Positions 1-15,000 of a stretch of 64,000 nt of DNA are shown piece by piece. Made by a program: the position numbers and the translations under genes. The stretch is taken from positions 1,302,001-1,366,000 of the forward strand of contig JAXBDG010000004.1 in assembly GCA_036320915.1 (NCBI GenBank), read 5' to 3'. The stretch is from Linnemannia elongata. Its lineage: Eukaryota > Mortierellomycota > Mortierellomycetes > Mortierellales > Mortierellaceae. Under the pieces are notes generated by a model, which was not told where the DNA came from, made no database searches, and saw only the letters and a program-made list of their open reading frames with translations. The number at the start of each line of letters is the position of its first letter. Position 1 is the stretch's first letter.

Positions 1-3000
1 GCAAGCACGAATGACGAATGGAAGAGTGCGTGAAAGACATACCGTTCATTTCCCCCTTGAACGAAGAGACAAAGCGAGAGTGCTGCTCCTGTGCTCGTCT
101 CCATCCGTCCTTGTTCGGCAACTCTCCTTCGATGCAGTGACGCAACGGCTTGGTGTTATCAACCCACTCCAAGATACCGAGCGAACCAGACATGGGAATG
201 ACCTTGTATGTTCCAACGCAGATATTATGCTGTGAGCACTGAGGGTCCTTCAGCATGAGGTCGTTCATCAGACTGAACAATTGCTGAACACGTTGATCCA
301 GACGGAGATCCTCTCCTCCCTACTCATGCAGATGCCGCAAATGTCGGTATTAGTAACGGTATTGATCGTTGTACCACATGGAAAATAAGCTGTAGGGAGA
401 TCGTGAAAAATGTTTACCTTCACCAAAAAGAGGTGCTCCTTTTCATCGCTTCCAAGAATTGACAGTCGCTTTGGTTTGCGAATAGAGCTCATTACAAGAA
501 GGCGCTGGTCAAATCGTTGAATAGTAGCCACCTGAGTTGGCGGGCTGGCTCCTGTGTATTGACCTGGAATGTCAATAGACTCGTTCGGGTAATCCAAGGC
601 CTGGAATCCACTCAACCTAATACAGTATTGGTTGCAGTAAAATGTGATAGTTAGTCGCTGTGAAACCATACGCGTGTAAAGAGGACCAAAAGATACATAT
701 GCATTTGAACATACCAAGGCGAGTAGGACTTGAGCAGTTCAGCGTCGCTCTTCTTGGGAAGGTCACGGACGTTTTGTATCTCTCCCCTGACAAGCTTGAT
801 GATGTTGTTGTTGAAGTCCTTGTTGCTCATCGTGGGCAGTTTCTGACCAGTCTTGCCTGTGAAAAATGAACAGAGTCGCATAAAAAACGATTGATTAGCT
901 TGATAAACACTTACGGAAATATCATCCTTCACGGTAGCAATCAAAAGAGTAGTCTTAAGTACCACAGAGACTGTCCATCTTCGAGCCCATCCTGGAGGCA
1001 AAACCCTTGGCAATGACGCCAATTCGAGAGTCACTCGTGTCCAGCATCAAGCGGCGAAGGTCTTGGTAAAGCGTCATGATCTGGTCAGCATTCTTTGCCT
1101 TGTTAGGGAAGAGAACCTATACAGAATGAAGAGGATAGAAGTTTGTCATTCAATTCTGGCCAACAGCACAATTGAAAAGAGGTCGTCAAGTAAGTGCAGG
1201 AAAGTCTAAGAACATACCAAGGTCTGCTCCAGCCAATCCTTTAGCAAATGCTCGGGGTTCGTAAGGCGCCTAAGCTCAAAGATGAAGTCTTCCTTCAAAG
1301 GGGAAGCAATTTCATGTCTCAGTTTGATGAACTCGACCCTGCGCCTCTCTCCCGCAGAGTCTCTCTCAAACGTGTAGTTCTCAGCACTGATCGTCAACGG
1401 ATAGTAGAGAGCATTGGGATACTGTTTGGCAATCTGCAATTGTGAACGTAGGTATACAGTGTTAGAAGAAAGGGTAGTTAAACACGCATCAAAAAACGGT
1501 GTTGCAATATTCGCTACCAATATCAACGAATATTACCCTTTTCAAGATGGGCATTACACAGATACCGGTGGGCTTATCAAGGATAGCAACCATCTGTGGG
1601 ATCCAGCAAACAAATGTCCAGTAGCCGGGGAACGATGACACCTAAATGGAATGAGTATCAAGAACGATAGACCATGTTAGTACCTTCACGTCACTGAGGC
1701 ACATGGGTCAACAACTTAATATGGCATCCAAGAGGATCACATACCAGGTCTGTGAATGACTTTTGGGTCGAGGGGTAGATCTCGATGACCTGAAGCAGTC
1801 GCGGGAAGAGCTCCGTTGCGCCCATTTCTTCGTCCCTCATTGACAGCAACGTATCCCGGATAAGAAGCTGCGCGTACACGGCCAAGTCCCGATCAGTCTA
1901 TACATTCATCAAAGAGTATTTGGCGGCGGAAAGGGTTAATCCATGCGTGCTTGCAGCTTTTGGAGGTACATAACGTCATAAAAAGTTAAATTCACCATCG
2001 TCGTGTCGCCGTTCTCGTCCTGGTTCTCATGATGTCGCAGGATCTTGTCGCAATAGTTGGCTGTGCTCAGGCGCAACTTTTTAGTCATCTATGGCAAAGA
2101 AAACCACGTTGACACTTATCGTTTAGTACTCGTCTTGAATCGTCTTGTAGTTTCACAAAAGAAAAGGCAATGAACGCGTTACTTACATGTTCGCCAGCCT
2201 TGACTGACGCAGCCGTTTCAAGGCTCTCAAACCCTCGCTTCTGAAGTTCTTGCAACATATCGACACCACCTCCATGCGAGCGAAGGAGCTGTTGAGCCCA
2301 CTCACTCGCCCGCAAGTGGTTGTAAACACTTTTATCAACCTGGTCTTCTTCTTCTTTCTTGACCTTCTTCGACTCTGCGATGAGGTCGTATAAGAGACCG
2401 TACGATCTGCTGCCCAGCAATTTTAATCCCACAGTTTGAATCGGGTCAAGATCCCTGGCTCTCCTCTATGTTATCAGTCAAAGTCAACGAGTGAGAACTT
2501 AGTCCATATCCCTGTACTAATCAAGGTCAATATAATAGCATCAAAGCGCGTTTCACTTACAGAGTACTCCTCGTATGAAGCCATGGCTTCAATCAAGGTA
2601 TCGACTTTGGCTGTGCGGTCCAGCTCTGCTGCAGCTTTGGAAAGACTAAGCTTCAGCTGACTCTGATAAATGTCATACTTTGGAGCCGACAAGTGTTTCA
2701 TGGCATTAATACAGTTGCTGGCGACATAGAAGTTGCCTTGATCGCGGGAAGCAGCCGACATCTGCAAGAAATTGCGGATCTGATGGTTCGAAACCATCGC
2801 CTCCTGCTTTCTCGAATACTACAATGGAGATACAATCATTACGGTCAGTACTCGATCCAAGTGCATTAGTGGATACGAACTCAGCAACCATTTGCACAGC
2901 TCCACTTACTGGAAGAGCCTCCTCTAGTCGCTGGACCATGAGCCTGCGGTCTTCAACAATGTTGTTCCAGGTGATCATAGTGTCAGTAGTTTTGCCAGGA

Positions 3001-6000
3001 TAGCGACGCTCCCACCGCGTGAGCAAGGAACCCAAGGGATCCGTAGGTGCTGCCCGCAAGGCCTCGTCCATGCTGCCCAAAAACTCTTCCATCTCGACGA
3101 TCTAGCGATAAAAACATTGGCCAACATATGTAAGGTACCATAATTATGAATGCGGAGTCATTCAGTTGCGTAAAGCTAAAAATCGCCTGCATGACATACT
3201 TGCTGCAAATTAGCCAATTCATGCAACCGTGGCTTCTCTGAAAGAGGATGGAGATTCGACCACTTGGAAAGGAACCTCTCATATGATCTGCGGACATAGT
3301 GAGATGCCTGCTTGAAGTCTTTCCTGATGATCGCAGCTAAGGCCAGCTCTTTTCAAACGACGATACAAAGAAAATACAGTTGGTTCCGTTAAAATAACGT
3401 ACATACGAGAAAGTGTCCACCGTACGTCCCTCGTGCATAGAAATACTTTACCTGGTTGATATTGGGTGACGAGAACATGCCGATGGGCCGTATGACTCAT
3501 GGCTTCGTCAATGAACGCGAATAGAGGGTTGGGAGAATCGGTGGTCCAGGGCTCGAGCATTTCTTCCTCACGCTTGCCGTCAAAGAGCTTAATGTAACTG
3601 GTCAAGAAATAGTGCAGGTATGGATCCTGGTAGTCGTCTGTCCAGATATCCTGTGGGTTCTGTTCCAAATCCGACATCATATTGGCCTCCAAATAGCCCC
3701 AATCAGCCAAGTACTCCAAACACTCCAGACGCCCGTGTGCCCAAATGCTTTGTTCGACATCATCAACATGAATCTCGTTGGCGAAATGCTTGGTGATACC
3801 GTCAAAGTAGATTTTGACTGCGCCGTCATAATCCCCAACGACCTCAGCGGCGATGGCTGCACTGGTGAACTCTGTTGTGGCAACCTTGCTCTCGTAAATG
3901 CTTTTGAAGACATCCTTCTCGTCGATCGACTTGTAAACCGTTGCCAGATCAACCCAGTTCTTCCTCTTGAGGTCATGAAAGCCTGAGCCGCCAGTCTTTT
4001 GTCGTTTGTTGGACCGTTCTCGTGGGTCTGAGTACTGGATCTGCTTCTCCAACAGGATGATGCCCAAGTGTTGGTTTGAACTGCGGATGGATACCCTGGA
4101 GATAAGTTCAGACGAGATATCGGCCTCACCATAGTCGTGACAAATACGAAGGATACTGCCAATGAAGGGAGTGTAGAGAACCGTCGATCGCTCCAACAAC
4201 GTCTTGAATCCATCTATCAAACCATCCTTGAACGACATCGCCTCCTCCTCCTTTACAGTTCAAACGAAAAACGAGGATCTTGGTTAATACGGTCAACGTT
4301 GAACGTACGAATCAAACATTCAGTTAAGTGCAATTGCTTACAGTGTCGGTCTGCGAGTCAGCTTGGTTCATCAATCCCATCACCAATTTGCTGAACAACA
4401 TCCTGCAGATCTCGACATCCAACTCGGCCAGTCGCTGCAGTGGCTTGAGGATGTCTGCGTGTGGGATTTGGATGTCTGGGAGGTCACCCGCTCTATATTT
4501 GCGAATCATGCTCACACTCCTGGTTCGAGCGATCTCCTTGTCAAGTGTTGCCTGTGCCAAGTGCTGGACCTTTGCGTCATGCGCGCGCTTGAATCGATCG
4601 GCTTGCGTCTTTGAATCCGTTTTGAAACCTCGGTATTGTAAGCGGCGGTATTTTTGGTTTGGTGCATCCGCGAAACTAAAAAGGTTTTAATGGAGTCAAT
4701 GTTAGCCACGTCGACGTGAGGGTTTTGGGATGAGAAAATTGCCACAAGTTTACGAAGACTTACAGTGAAGGCGCCATAGCACCATCTTGAGTTGGAGGGT
4801 TTTTGAACAAGAGGGCAGAGCTTGAGTTTGATGTTCCTCCAAGCTGAGTCCTAATTCCTGGCGCACCTCCGTCCATTGTCATACTGAATTCGAATGTAGA
4901 CTGTGTCGCTCGAAGTTCATCGTCGCCGAGGGTCGCTTGAGTGCGCATTACCTAGAGTGAAAGTTACGAATACTGCATTAGTTTCCTATCCAACTCAGAC
5001 GTGATATGTCAATTTAGCAGGGTGGATAGCTATTTTTACCTGAGACTGGCTCTGTTGCGTATGAACAAAGAGAGGTGTCATCACAGAGGTGTTTCTCCAC
5101 GAAGTATCGATATTGGAGTAGCTTTCGCTGAACTTGGCGTTTGGAAGCGCGTCAGCAAAGATAGGCTCAGTGTAATCCGAGCTTTTCTTGGTAGGATCCA
5201 AAAGCATGTACGTCGCGTATGTCAAGAAAGTATCCTCAGCTTGCGGGTCATACATGTTTCTAGCAATAACGAGAAATAAGCGGTCAATAGGCAGGCTTTG
5301 TGTGGAGGTGCAGCCATAGCAATCTGTCAGGAGGGAAAGAGTTTCTTACTTGACAATCTGATCCAAGCGTTGGAAAGTGTTTGACGGAAGGCGGTTCTTG
5401 CCATGCCAAAACTCCACCACGGTGTGCCGAATCGATTCGCTGGGGTCTCCGAGTCCACGTAAAAGCTGCGTCCGCAAAGCCTTGGAGACGTGTGGGGCGC
5501 CAGCACATTTCTCAAAGAGTACCATGAGAATCGAATAGTACAATTTCTATTGGTAAGAAGACACCGTCGATGTGTGAGTATCGCGTCGCTGTGAACATAG
5601 AGCAGCATTTTCAATGATTCGTTGGTTTATGGAACTTACTCTGCACTCCATGCTCGAATGGGATGAAAACTCAAACACAAGCGTGTCCAGAAAGTACATG
5701 ACTTGCTCTGGCTGGAGCGACTCCCACAATCCATAAATGATGGACAGAGCTGCGAACTGTGTCCCTTCATCCCTACACCGAAAAAAGTATATAGAAGCAG
5801 TGTTAGCTACTCATTTTCTACATGAATCGTTTCAATGGGCATTGGAGCCACCTCCATTTGATAAAGCGCCTTACTTGAGTTTGAGACAACCTAGGAAGTT
5901 CATTCCTTGGAGTGACTTGAAAAGATCCGGGATGAACTGAGCCCGACCAGCTAGAATCTCAAGCAACAACGTTCGATCCTCTCCAAATACCCGCTGGTAC

Positions 6001-9000
6001 TCGAAGAGAAGTCGAGGGCCGAATGCATCTGTCATCTCAGGGTAATTGAGCTGAACCTTGTGGAGACAGTTCAGGAACTGAACCCTGCCGTCCTTAGGCT
6101 TTGGACCTGGAAGTGAAGCAGGCACTATTATCTCGGACAGCTAAAAAGGTCATAGGTTGTTACAAGTTTAACCGATGAGATCATAACTCAACAGACAAGG
6201 ATGCCAAATATCGGATTGTGTCGACAGGATCATACCTTTCTAGTAACCATGTCAGCAAATTCCTCGTTCATGCACTCGTGCTTTTTCATATAGGCCAGCA
6301 CCAGACCGCACACTTCGGCTGCAGACGTATAGACCGCTTTGGGTGAGCTTCCCATGTTGCGAACCAAGGCCTCATAGTACGTCTCCTCGCGCAGTGCGCC
6401 CAGATCAATCTCGGGTCCCTTGTAGAACGGCGGGTTGTCGTGGGTCAATACAATCCCAAGAAGTTGAATTCCCGTGATGTTTTTCTTCTCATCTTTGTTG
6501 CTGAAGTTGCTGTAAATGACGTTCTATTTGATCAAAATAGGGCCAAGTTAGCCTACTAGTGTTACTGGGATCGCTACTGACACTGGGACATGGTAGGTTG
6601 AGCGTGGAAATGCCTACTTACCGTGGGCACAATGGCAATGCTGGACCAGTTCTCAAAGACCCCCTTGATCAGCTCAATGTTGTTCAAGAGGTAGCGCCGC
6701 TGCTCATGGTAACAGTTCTTCATCAAATAGCTCTACAAGCACGGAAGTTGAAAATGTGTTAGAAAAGTGCCACAAAAAAGCTGCAATTTCGTTCAGATTT
6801 TGCGAGTTATCAATACGTACCAAAAAGCCTAATAAAAGCACACGGTCCTCGTAGCTATTCTCGAGTTTGACCGATGTGCCCCAGACCACGATCAGAACGC
6901 ACAGATCCTAAAAGCATTTCGAAAAGGAAAGGCATTGGTGGGCTGGATAATGACATCCCCAAGCAAGTCATTTGTCGCACAAGGCAATCCAGTACAAGTA
7001 ACCCTACCTGAACAAAATAGTTCATGGACTCGCCAAAGGTTTCTCCTTCCATTGCCAGTCTCATAAAAGGACGAATCCAAGAGTGAGCATACATCTCAAA
7101 CGCTTCAGGCATGTTAATGACAATCTTGGCCAAGAAGAGGCGGATATTCAAGGGTGTTCCTAGTGGGTGCGAAATATATGAAAGGAAGAGATAATATGAA
7201 TTTCAGCCGTCAAGGTTGCCCTTGTGCCATCCAAGCATGATCAACCAGGAACTCAGAAACTTACTCTGGTCGACCATCTTCTTGAACATATCTTTCATCC
7301 ATGAGGGCATCGAGCTTTCTTCTCTGGCCATCTCTTTTGGCGGTGGTGTGATGCTGCCGTGAAGCTCGCTTATGACCTGCAAGATCATCTTCATACAGGG
7401 GTTCGTGTTGATAGCATCCAGCTCAAGCATATGCTCATTCTCCGGGGACCTATCATGGTAGTCGTGGAATATCGCAACGTTACTACATGAGAAAATCACT
7501 TTGATCTTCAGCAAAAAAAGTAGCCAACAATTGAAGGCTGAAACGTACTGGTTGTCTGGCTTTACTTCGGCATCCTTCGAGGCTCCAGACATGGACGGCG
7601 ATCCTGTCTTAGAATGCTCATCACCGCCTTGCTCGCCATCACTTGGGTCTTGATCACTAAATACATTCCCATCGTCGACCATTCCAACACTCTGCAATCA
7701 AATGGATTGAAATAGTGTTTTTAGCATAAAATAAGCATTGTAACTGGTAAATGCATTAAGGCGCAAAAGACAATTCTCTCCGTCTTACCTGCGACAAACT
7801 GCTGTCGCGCAAGTACTGCGAAGACATGTACTGGAATTTGGTACTGAGCCTAAATTGAGAGTATATTCAAGACGCGACGTGTGAGTCCCCCATACTCATT
7901 AACCGTATGCATTATCAGGGTCTGTGCGGAACGTACGTTTTGTTCGGACTCAAGGACTTTGATCGGAGGTCTGAAAGGCGAGTCTTGACCAAGGGACTGG
8001 ACAGCACTTGCTCGAAGTGATAGACGGCCTGCATCACGTTCAAAGCAGTTGAAATGAAAAAGGCATTAGTCTGTTTGAAAAGTACTCTTCATATACGCAC
8101 TGACAGATGAAGTTCATTTCAGGCTCAATATTTCTTACCGTGAGGTCGACGATGTTCTCCCAGACATATTCCTTCTTGGCGTCATTATCACGGAACAAGA
8201 ACTGGCGGAAGAAGTCCTCCTTTCGCTGTGTGCACAAGATTGCCGCCGCCAGTGCATTGTAGGCAGCACGCTTGTAATCCTCACGAAGGGTGGCTGCTTC
8301 GGGTGTCATCGAAGTCTATAAACAGTTTCCAATTGAATATAATCTGTAAGTTGCATGCCATCGTGCCTAAAGAGACCTTTCATCCCCACGTCAGCATTCA
8401 ATCTCGATACTTACAGAGTCTTGTTTGAACTTGGCGGCATTGGCTGTCTTGAAGACTTCGACAGTGAGCTCCTTTCCCGTGACAGCTTTGCCCTTTGTGA
8501 ATGCATCCACGATCCTGCTCTCCTTCGTGTTCACAGCTTCGGAAAGCAGTCTCATATACATGACATGCACAAGGTCGTAACAGCACTCTCGCTCGATAAA
8601 ATCACGCCGCAGATCGACATCCATCAGTCGAGGTGGCTCCTGCTTGATGACGCCGATAATGCTGACGATGTTCAACACATAAAACTCTGTGACACTGAGC
8701 GGTGGGACGATCTTTAAGATGGGCAGCAGAATTTGCTTGATTATGTTACGGCGATGGAGATCAGCGTGCGTGCGCTTGAGGAACTCACTACAGCCATCGC
8801 GTAAGAAACAAACATAAAAATCAGCATCGATACACGGGCAGAGATGACAACTAAGAACGAGTCAAACAGAGCGTAGGCTTACTCGAAGCAATGTCCAGTA
8901 GTCTCCAAAAACTTTGAGAGCGGAAGCTTTAAGGCATACGATGCAATGGATTGCTGCATGCGCTCCATGTGGGGGTGGTTCGACTCCCGAACTGCAATTC

Positions 9001-12000
9001 CCATCAGCGTCTTGAACAAACTCGTGTTCGAGGACGCCACCAATGCCTTCAAGAGGAGATCAAGCGCAGCGATATAGTCCTTAAACCTACATTGACAGAA
9101 ATCGAGCCATATTAATATTTGTGGGACAGGTCATAAATCGGAATGCTTCAATAGTCCACCATTTCTTCTTGAGAGACCCTTACCTAGGACTTCCTTGCTC
9201 GTATTCCGACGATGAAGTTGGCATCATGTTTAGGATCGCCCTACTGAAGATAGTTTCAAACTATACGCAAAAATGAGCGGTTCGATGTTAGTTTAACCAC
9301 ACATGTAGCTGAAAGAGTAGACGTTATTATCAATAGGCTGATACCAGCTTGAGAAGCGAACCTCGGCTGTCCTGGCGCCAGGGTAGGCAAGGAAGACAGG
9401 AAGGATAGGGAAAGCTTCCGACATCGCCGGTAGTGCCAGATATTGGCGACTCTCGGGATCGCGTTCAAAGAAGGACTGGTAAATCTTGAAGAAGTAGTTG
9501 ACAAAGGCCTCGGTTTTCGACATCCTCAGAATTCGAGGACTGAGACCGATGACTTTTTTGCAAATAGCAATCGCCATCGGCGCCTGGTCGCTCTTGAGAG
9601 AGTTGATCCTATGAGAAGAATGATTGTTTTAGTACGCTGCTGTACATTGACTACATCATCTTTATCCATTTTGGTAAAGAGCGGAGCTTACAGGTTCTCC
9701 AGGACCGAGTAATCCGTAGTCAACTAAAAGAACAAAGCAAATAGGAAATTATGTCTCAGCACGCCAAAAGGAATTCTCATCCTCATTCAAATACATAACA
9801 GAAGGCTCAAGTCCAGGAAGCATACCATATCCAGGAACATATTCTTTTCGGCAGCTAGCTCAGCATGCGAGAACATGTAGTCCAAAAAGTCGTTCCAAAT
9901 GGTCAGAAGAAGCGGGCTCGACCTGACAGACTGCGCCAGCAATGGGGTGAGATCCGAGAAATGCGTGGCCAATCCTCGGTTAATCTCGTCAGCGTACTTC
10001 AAATACGTCAACTTGGCTTGCTCCGCGTTTTCAGGATCCTATCGTGTGAAGAAACCAATGATAAAAATAAACGTCTAAAAATCCCTTTCCGTGCAAAGTC
10101 TTACCGCATCGTATTGAAAGAGTATTCCAGCTACAACATACCAGCAAGTAATCCCACAGCTTTCGGCGGCATTGACTGTCGACCATGCAAAGGCGCAAAA
10201 GAGCACTGCAGTAACTGATCCACATCGGGTCCTGGGTTCCTTGAGCCTCTGTGAACGTCTCGTAAAGGGAAGTAATGAACTGGCCAGCCTTGTGACTTGA
10301 TCCTTCGAACATGTCGCTGAGTACTCCACACTTCTGTACCAGCTCAATGCCATCAAGAGCCGCCTTGCACTTGACAGGATCGCGTCCTATGTCAAAGAAG
10401 CTCGCGTCAGTTTGAGGCTAACTTTACAGTTTGCAAACAATGGGAAATCAAAGAAACCTTAGTAGTCGTACCTTTCAAGTTGAGAGAGGGCGTCATTGGG
10501 ATGAGGCTGTTGGCAGTGATCGTGTCGCGCAGCACCTTGCCAAAGTGCTGGAGCACATTCGAAGGGAGCTTCTTGACCACCTTGAGCCCTGTCTCGAGTT
10601 CATCCTTTAGTTGTTTAGTCTCGTCTCCGCTCTTCAGCAACTCTTCGTTTCCAATGCTGTCAGGGTTGAAAAGGCAAGCCGCAAATACCGCCGAAAAGTT
10701 CGTTCCCAAAAGTCCAGATGCCTTAAGACTCTCCAGCAGTGAGCTTCCACCACGCTCCAAATCGCGCGAAGCAACAAGGGATACAAACGAGATCACTCGG
10801 CGAACAGTGACAAAGTTTTGGTCCGTGATCTGTCGACGTTCTGTAGCGGTCAAAGGGGTCGCCAGCTCATCTCGTTCCAGAGCTCGCGAAAATAAGAGGC
10901 ACTTCTCCAAGAACTTTCCGCATGCTGTCATGATCGTTCCTGTCTTGAGTTGAGCAAGGAGCTGCTCTGGACATCCAGGGTGATTCAACAACCAAATGTA
11001 GTTGGAGAGATTGGACGCGAGTTGAGCGCTCCACTTCTGATACACCGTCGGGTCCGCAAACGTCTCAGAGCTGTAGCCAGTGCCCTTGTAGATGTTGCTG
11101 ATGTATTTTGAGTCCTGAGATAGTTTTGCGCCGATCCACGAACCCGGAGTAGAAGTGTCTACAGAAGGACGAGGATAATTTTGGTTTAGCATTGAGCAGT
11201 AAACTAACAATTGTTATCCAGACGAAGAGGCAATAACCCAAAATACATACGTGGAAGTAATTTGACAAAACTGTCAAAGAGCAGTCGGCAGACTCTGGTG
11301 TACTCGACCTCGGGTTGCGCGGTCTCATTCAACAGCCATTCCACAACAACATCCAAAGTTGCGTCGTCGTGATTGGGAAACCGCCGTCTGTCTCGCGAAT
11401 CCTTGAGAAACAGGTTGGACTTGACTTGGATGATACGCTGGAGATGTGCGATGGCTTGATACGTCTGCTGGCGAGTTCCAAGGCCTGCGTGATCGCCTTC
11501 CGCCAGTCTCAGGCCAAACAGCATCCAGTAAAGCAACTCCAACGTGAACTGGTTCACTAGCGTTGCCTCTTCGCGGAAGATCCTGTAGATACGATTAACG
11601 ATAAGAGCGGCTCCGAGACGTTTTGTAGGGTTGGAGTGAGAGGTGAGATTGTACGTTCGCTTCAACAAAGACTTGACATTCACAGACTATCCAATCAAGT
11701 GAAAAATACAGGGTGAAAAGTAAGTACAGTGCGACAGTCTACATACACACGACACAGATGAATACTCTCCTCACTATTTACTTACGGAGGAGGACGTTCC
11801 ACTCTGCTTGATTGACCACTTGACAAACTCCCCGAGACACTCGGCACCGTAGTCCCGAAGGGGTCCAAGAGTATCACATGCGGCATCCATACAGCAACTC
11901 AGCAAAGCAATGGTCTCTGGGTTCTCATACTGGGAGCTGATTGTCAGCCAGTGGATCAACTGTGACACCAATGGACGATAAAGGGATTGGGGCACTAGAT

Positions 12001-15000
12001 CCACGTCGACAGCAAGGCGGAGTAGCGCAGGGAACACCTTTTGGTAGATCTTGTGGAATGGGCTCTGATAAAGACAGTTGTAAAGAACATAGGTATTAGA
12101 TAACGCGTAATGCATCATATCGTGCATACTGGCTTGTAGAAATCTAGGCGAGACTTACGTTTTTTGGGTCTTGTGATGACCGGGCACGAAATGCACTGGA
12201 GCCGATCATAAGAATGACAAGTGAATGAAGGAGCTCGCAGCTTGCCACTTTGATCTGGCGGTTCAGCGAATGCTCGGCCAGATCAACAATACGTGGCAGC
12301 ATCTCATCTACAATAAATCACGTAGCCTGATTAGTACATGTGCTGATCTGCTTCTTGGTGATGCTGTAGAGACCGATTGGTGAGCTCTTACCGAGCTGAA
12401 GCTCCGTCTTCATTTCCTGGAACGGGATTTTGAACTTGATTCTTGGCTCAGGGTCCCAGGCAAGCAAATCGGACACGGCCGTCTTGTCGTCGGAGCGCGC
12501 CGATCGCCGGTCTAAAATGAGCTTGTTGTACTGAGCTTGACGACCAAGGAGTCTCAATATCCGCAGCTGAAGATCCTTCATGGACTGTACCTGGGAGGAT
12601 GATCCCTACGAATCAGAAGGACAACAGCCAATCAACGTTTGCAGCTTACTAGGAAAACACTTCTTAACACGTGTAAAAGAGCAACGTGTCAACTTTCTTA
12701 CCAGAGTGAACACGTTCTTGACCATCTTCGTGTAAGCTGTCTGCCCCTTGCCGGATCGATCCTTTCTCGACTTGACAGCGGATACTTCAGCTCCATCGCC
12801 ATCTCCTGTTGATACTTGAACCAAGAGGTACTCGTTCAAACAAGGAAGTACCTGGGCAAACCACGAGTTTTGCTCCCGATCAACAATGTCAATCCACCGT
12901 TCGACAGCATCGAGTCCAATCGACGCCAGAGGAAAGTAACCGAGGCCAAGTTTGAGGGCCAGTTGGATAGGAGCAATAATACTGTTCGAGTCGGTGAGGG
13001 CAGACGGGCTGGAGAGTACCAGGTACAGACATGACGCGAGAAGGTCATCTTTGTATTGCTCCAGTCGAGCAAGAACTTCACGAATGTACTTTTGGAACAA
13101 GGCCGCAGCGCGTTGAGCTTCCACGGACTCGTTCTCATTCTATCACAAAAAGTGATTATTAGTTGGTCATTAACCTTGAGTGGAGATCGTTACAGCTGAG
13201 ATCATGAATCAAAGCCTCCACACCTACTGCGTGTCTTTTTTACTTACTTTGACATGTGGGTCCACTGTACTTGTCGACTTGAAGAAAGAGATGTTCTGGC
13301 AGACTTGGAGGCAGGCAGCAAACATCTTGTAGAAACCGCTCACGAGTGGGTGCCTTGCAGAAAGTTCAATGAGAGTGTTGCCGATCACGTACGTCCAGCG
13401 TCCAAACAAATCGGGTCGGATCTCGGGCAAAAAATGCTGCCAAAACTCTGTCAAGTTCTGGAAAATCACGAAGTCCTTGGCGCAGTTTGCTTGCAACTTG
13501 GCAACGTCGCCGGAGGTAGGGACCGTAGAGACCAATTCCATAGACGCATCAGGGTCAAGAAGTCGGGATTCTGGAGCCGAGTCTTCCTCGTCGGCGGCCT
13601 CATTGTCTGTGGGAACCTCAGCGTCGGACACGGATAGGTTCAAAAGCGAAACCAGTCGCTTAAATGATTCCATTGTCGAACCGTAGATGATTTGCAAGAA
13701 TCGTTCTTGGTCGTCGTCGGAGATTTCCGTAAAGTTCTTCTTGAGGTCCTTGCTGAGAGCATTAGGTTTGAAGAGGTTCCGCCACAGGAAGAGGTAGATG
13801 GTGTATGAGTGAGGAATGCTTTCCGTTGCTCCCGGTTGCCGATTGGCTTTGAACAGATCCGCCAAGGACCGTGAAATATCGGACGATGTGAAAACCAGTA
13901 ACCTGTAGGCTGTGATGCATGGTAGCGCATGAAATAGAACGGAAAAGATAAAAAGGAGGTTGGTTATCATAAAGTCATCGACGCGTTTCTGCGATCAAAG
14001 TTATTGGGATACAATTGCGACGTACAAAACTTGTCAAAGAATCCTCTCAAGACTCCTTCGCCTTTGTTGAACAGGCTGATGAGAAGCCTCTCGATGGCGA
14101 TAGTACAGTCGATACGGTTGTAATAGGAGAGCTTCGCAAAGTTGACGATAGCCACGTTGGCCATTTGATTCAGTGCGGTCATCAAAAGCTCGGGGATCTC
14201 ATCGTACACCTCGGCGACGAACGTATATGAAGTAATGAACGCTGCGAGGTGGGAGGTTGAACCATCTATTCCTTCATTTGTATTCCTATTATTCGAACAA
14301 GGCATGGTTAGAGACAGCCGGACATCGTTACGCGCATGAAGCTCAATAATTTGATCCGCCACTCTTAACCTATCATAGGACGCGAGTCAATCTGGAAATA
14401 CTTACGAAGAGACCAAGAACGCGCTCTTTGTGAGGAGATGAGCAAGGAGTTTGGGGAGCTGGTCAGGTGCGATATGTTTGCAAGGGGCTGCAAAGTATCC
14501 GTATCCTCTGATAGCCACCGACATTGCCTTGTATTGAGCCAACGTCGTGACAACCTCCGTGCTAATGATTTGCTTGAAGTTTGTTGTGAAGAACTAGTTC
14601 CGATCAACAAAAAAAAAAAGCAACAATTAGGAACAAAGCATTCATTACACAAATGAAATGTCAGCCGGTGCACTTGCGACAACTAAACTCACCAGGAAGC
14701 ACTGGTATTCTTTTTCTGTAGTAGGGGACGTAGTCAGGACGTCAGCAATCTATACGTGAAGAATCATTGATGCTGGTGTTATACCCTTGCTCTTCATTTC
14801 AAAGATCGCGTTCCTTATCATAGAACCAGTCCGTGTCCCTAATATTACCTCTTGCAGGAACACATCCAGAGCGTTGTATCCACACTTTGACATTTTGTCG
14901 TGAGTATGTTCACAATAGCCTGCAATCCTTTGGTACATCCACTCATAAATGTCAATCAACAATGGTCGGAAGAGATGAATGTGGTGTGCGAACAAGTCCA

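Noticed and set aside
8967..8990. tRNA B-box-like string ggttcgactcc
   Set aside because: Lies inside coding sequence of the kinase gene and no A box or cloverleaf can be drawn around it.
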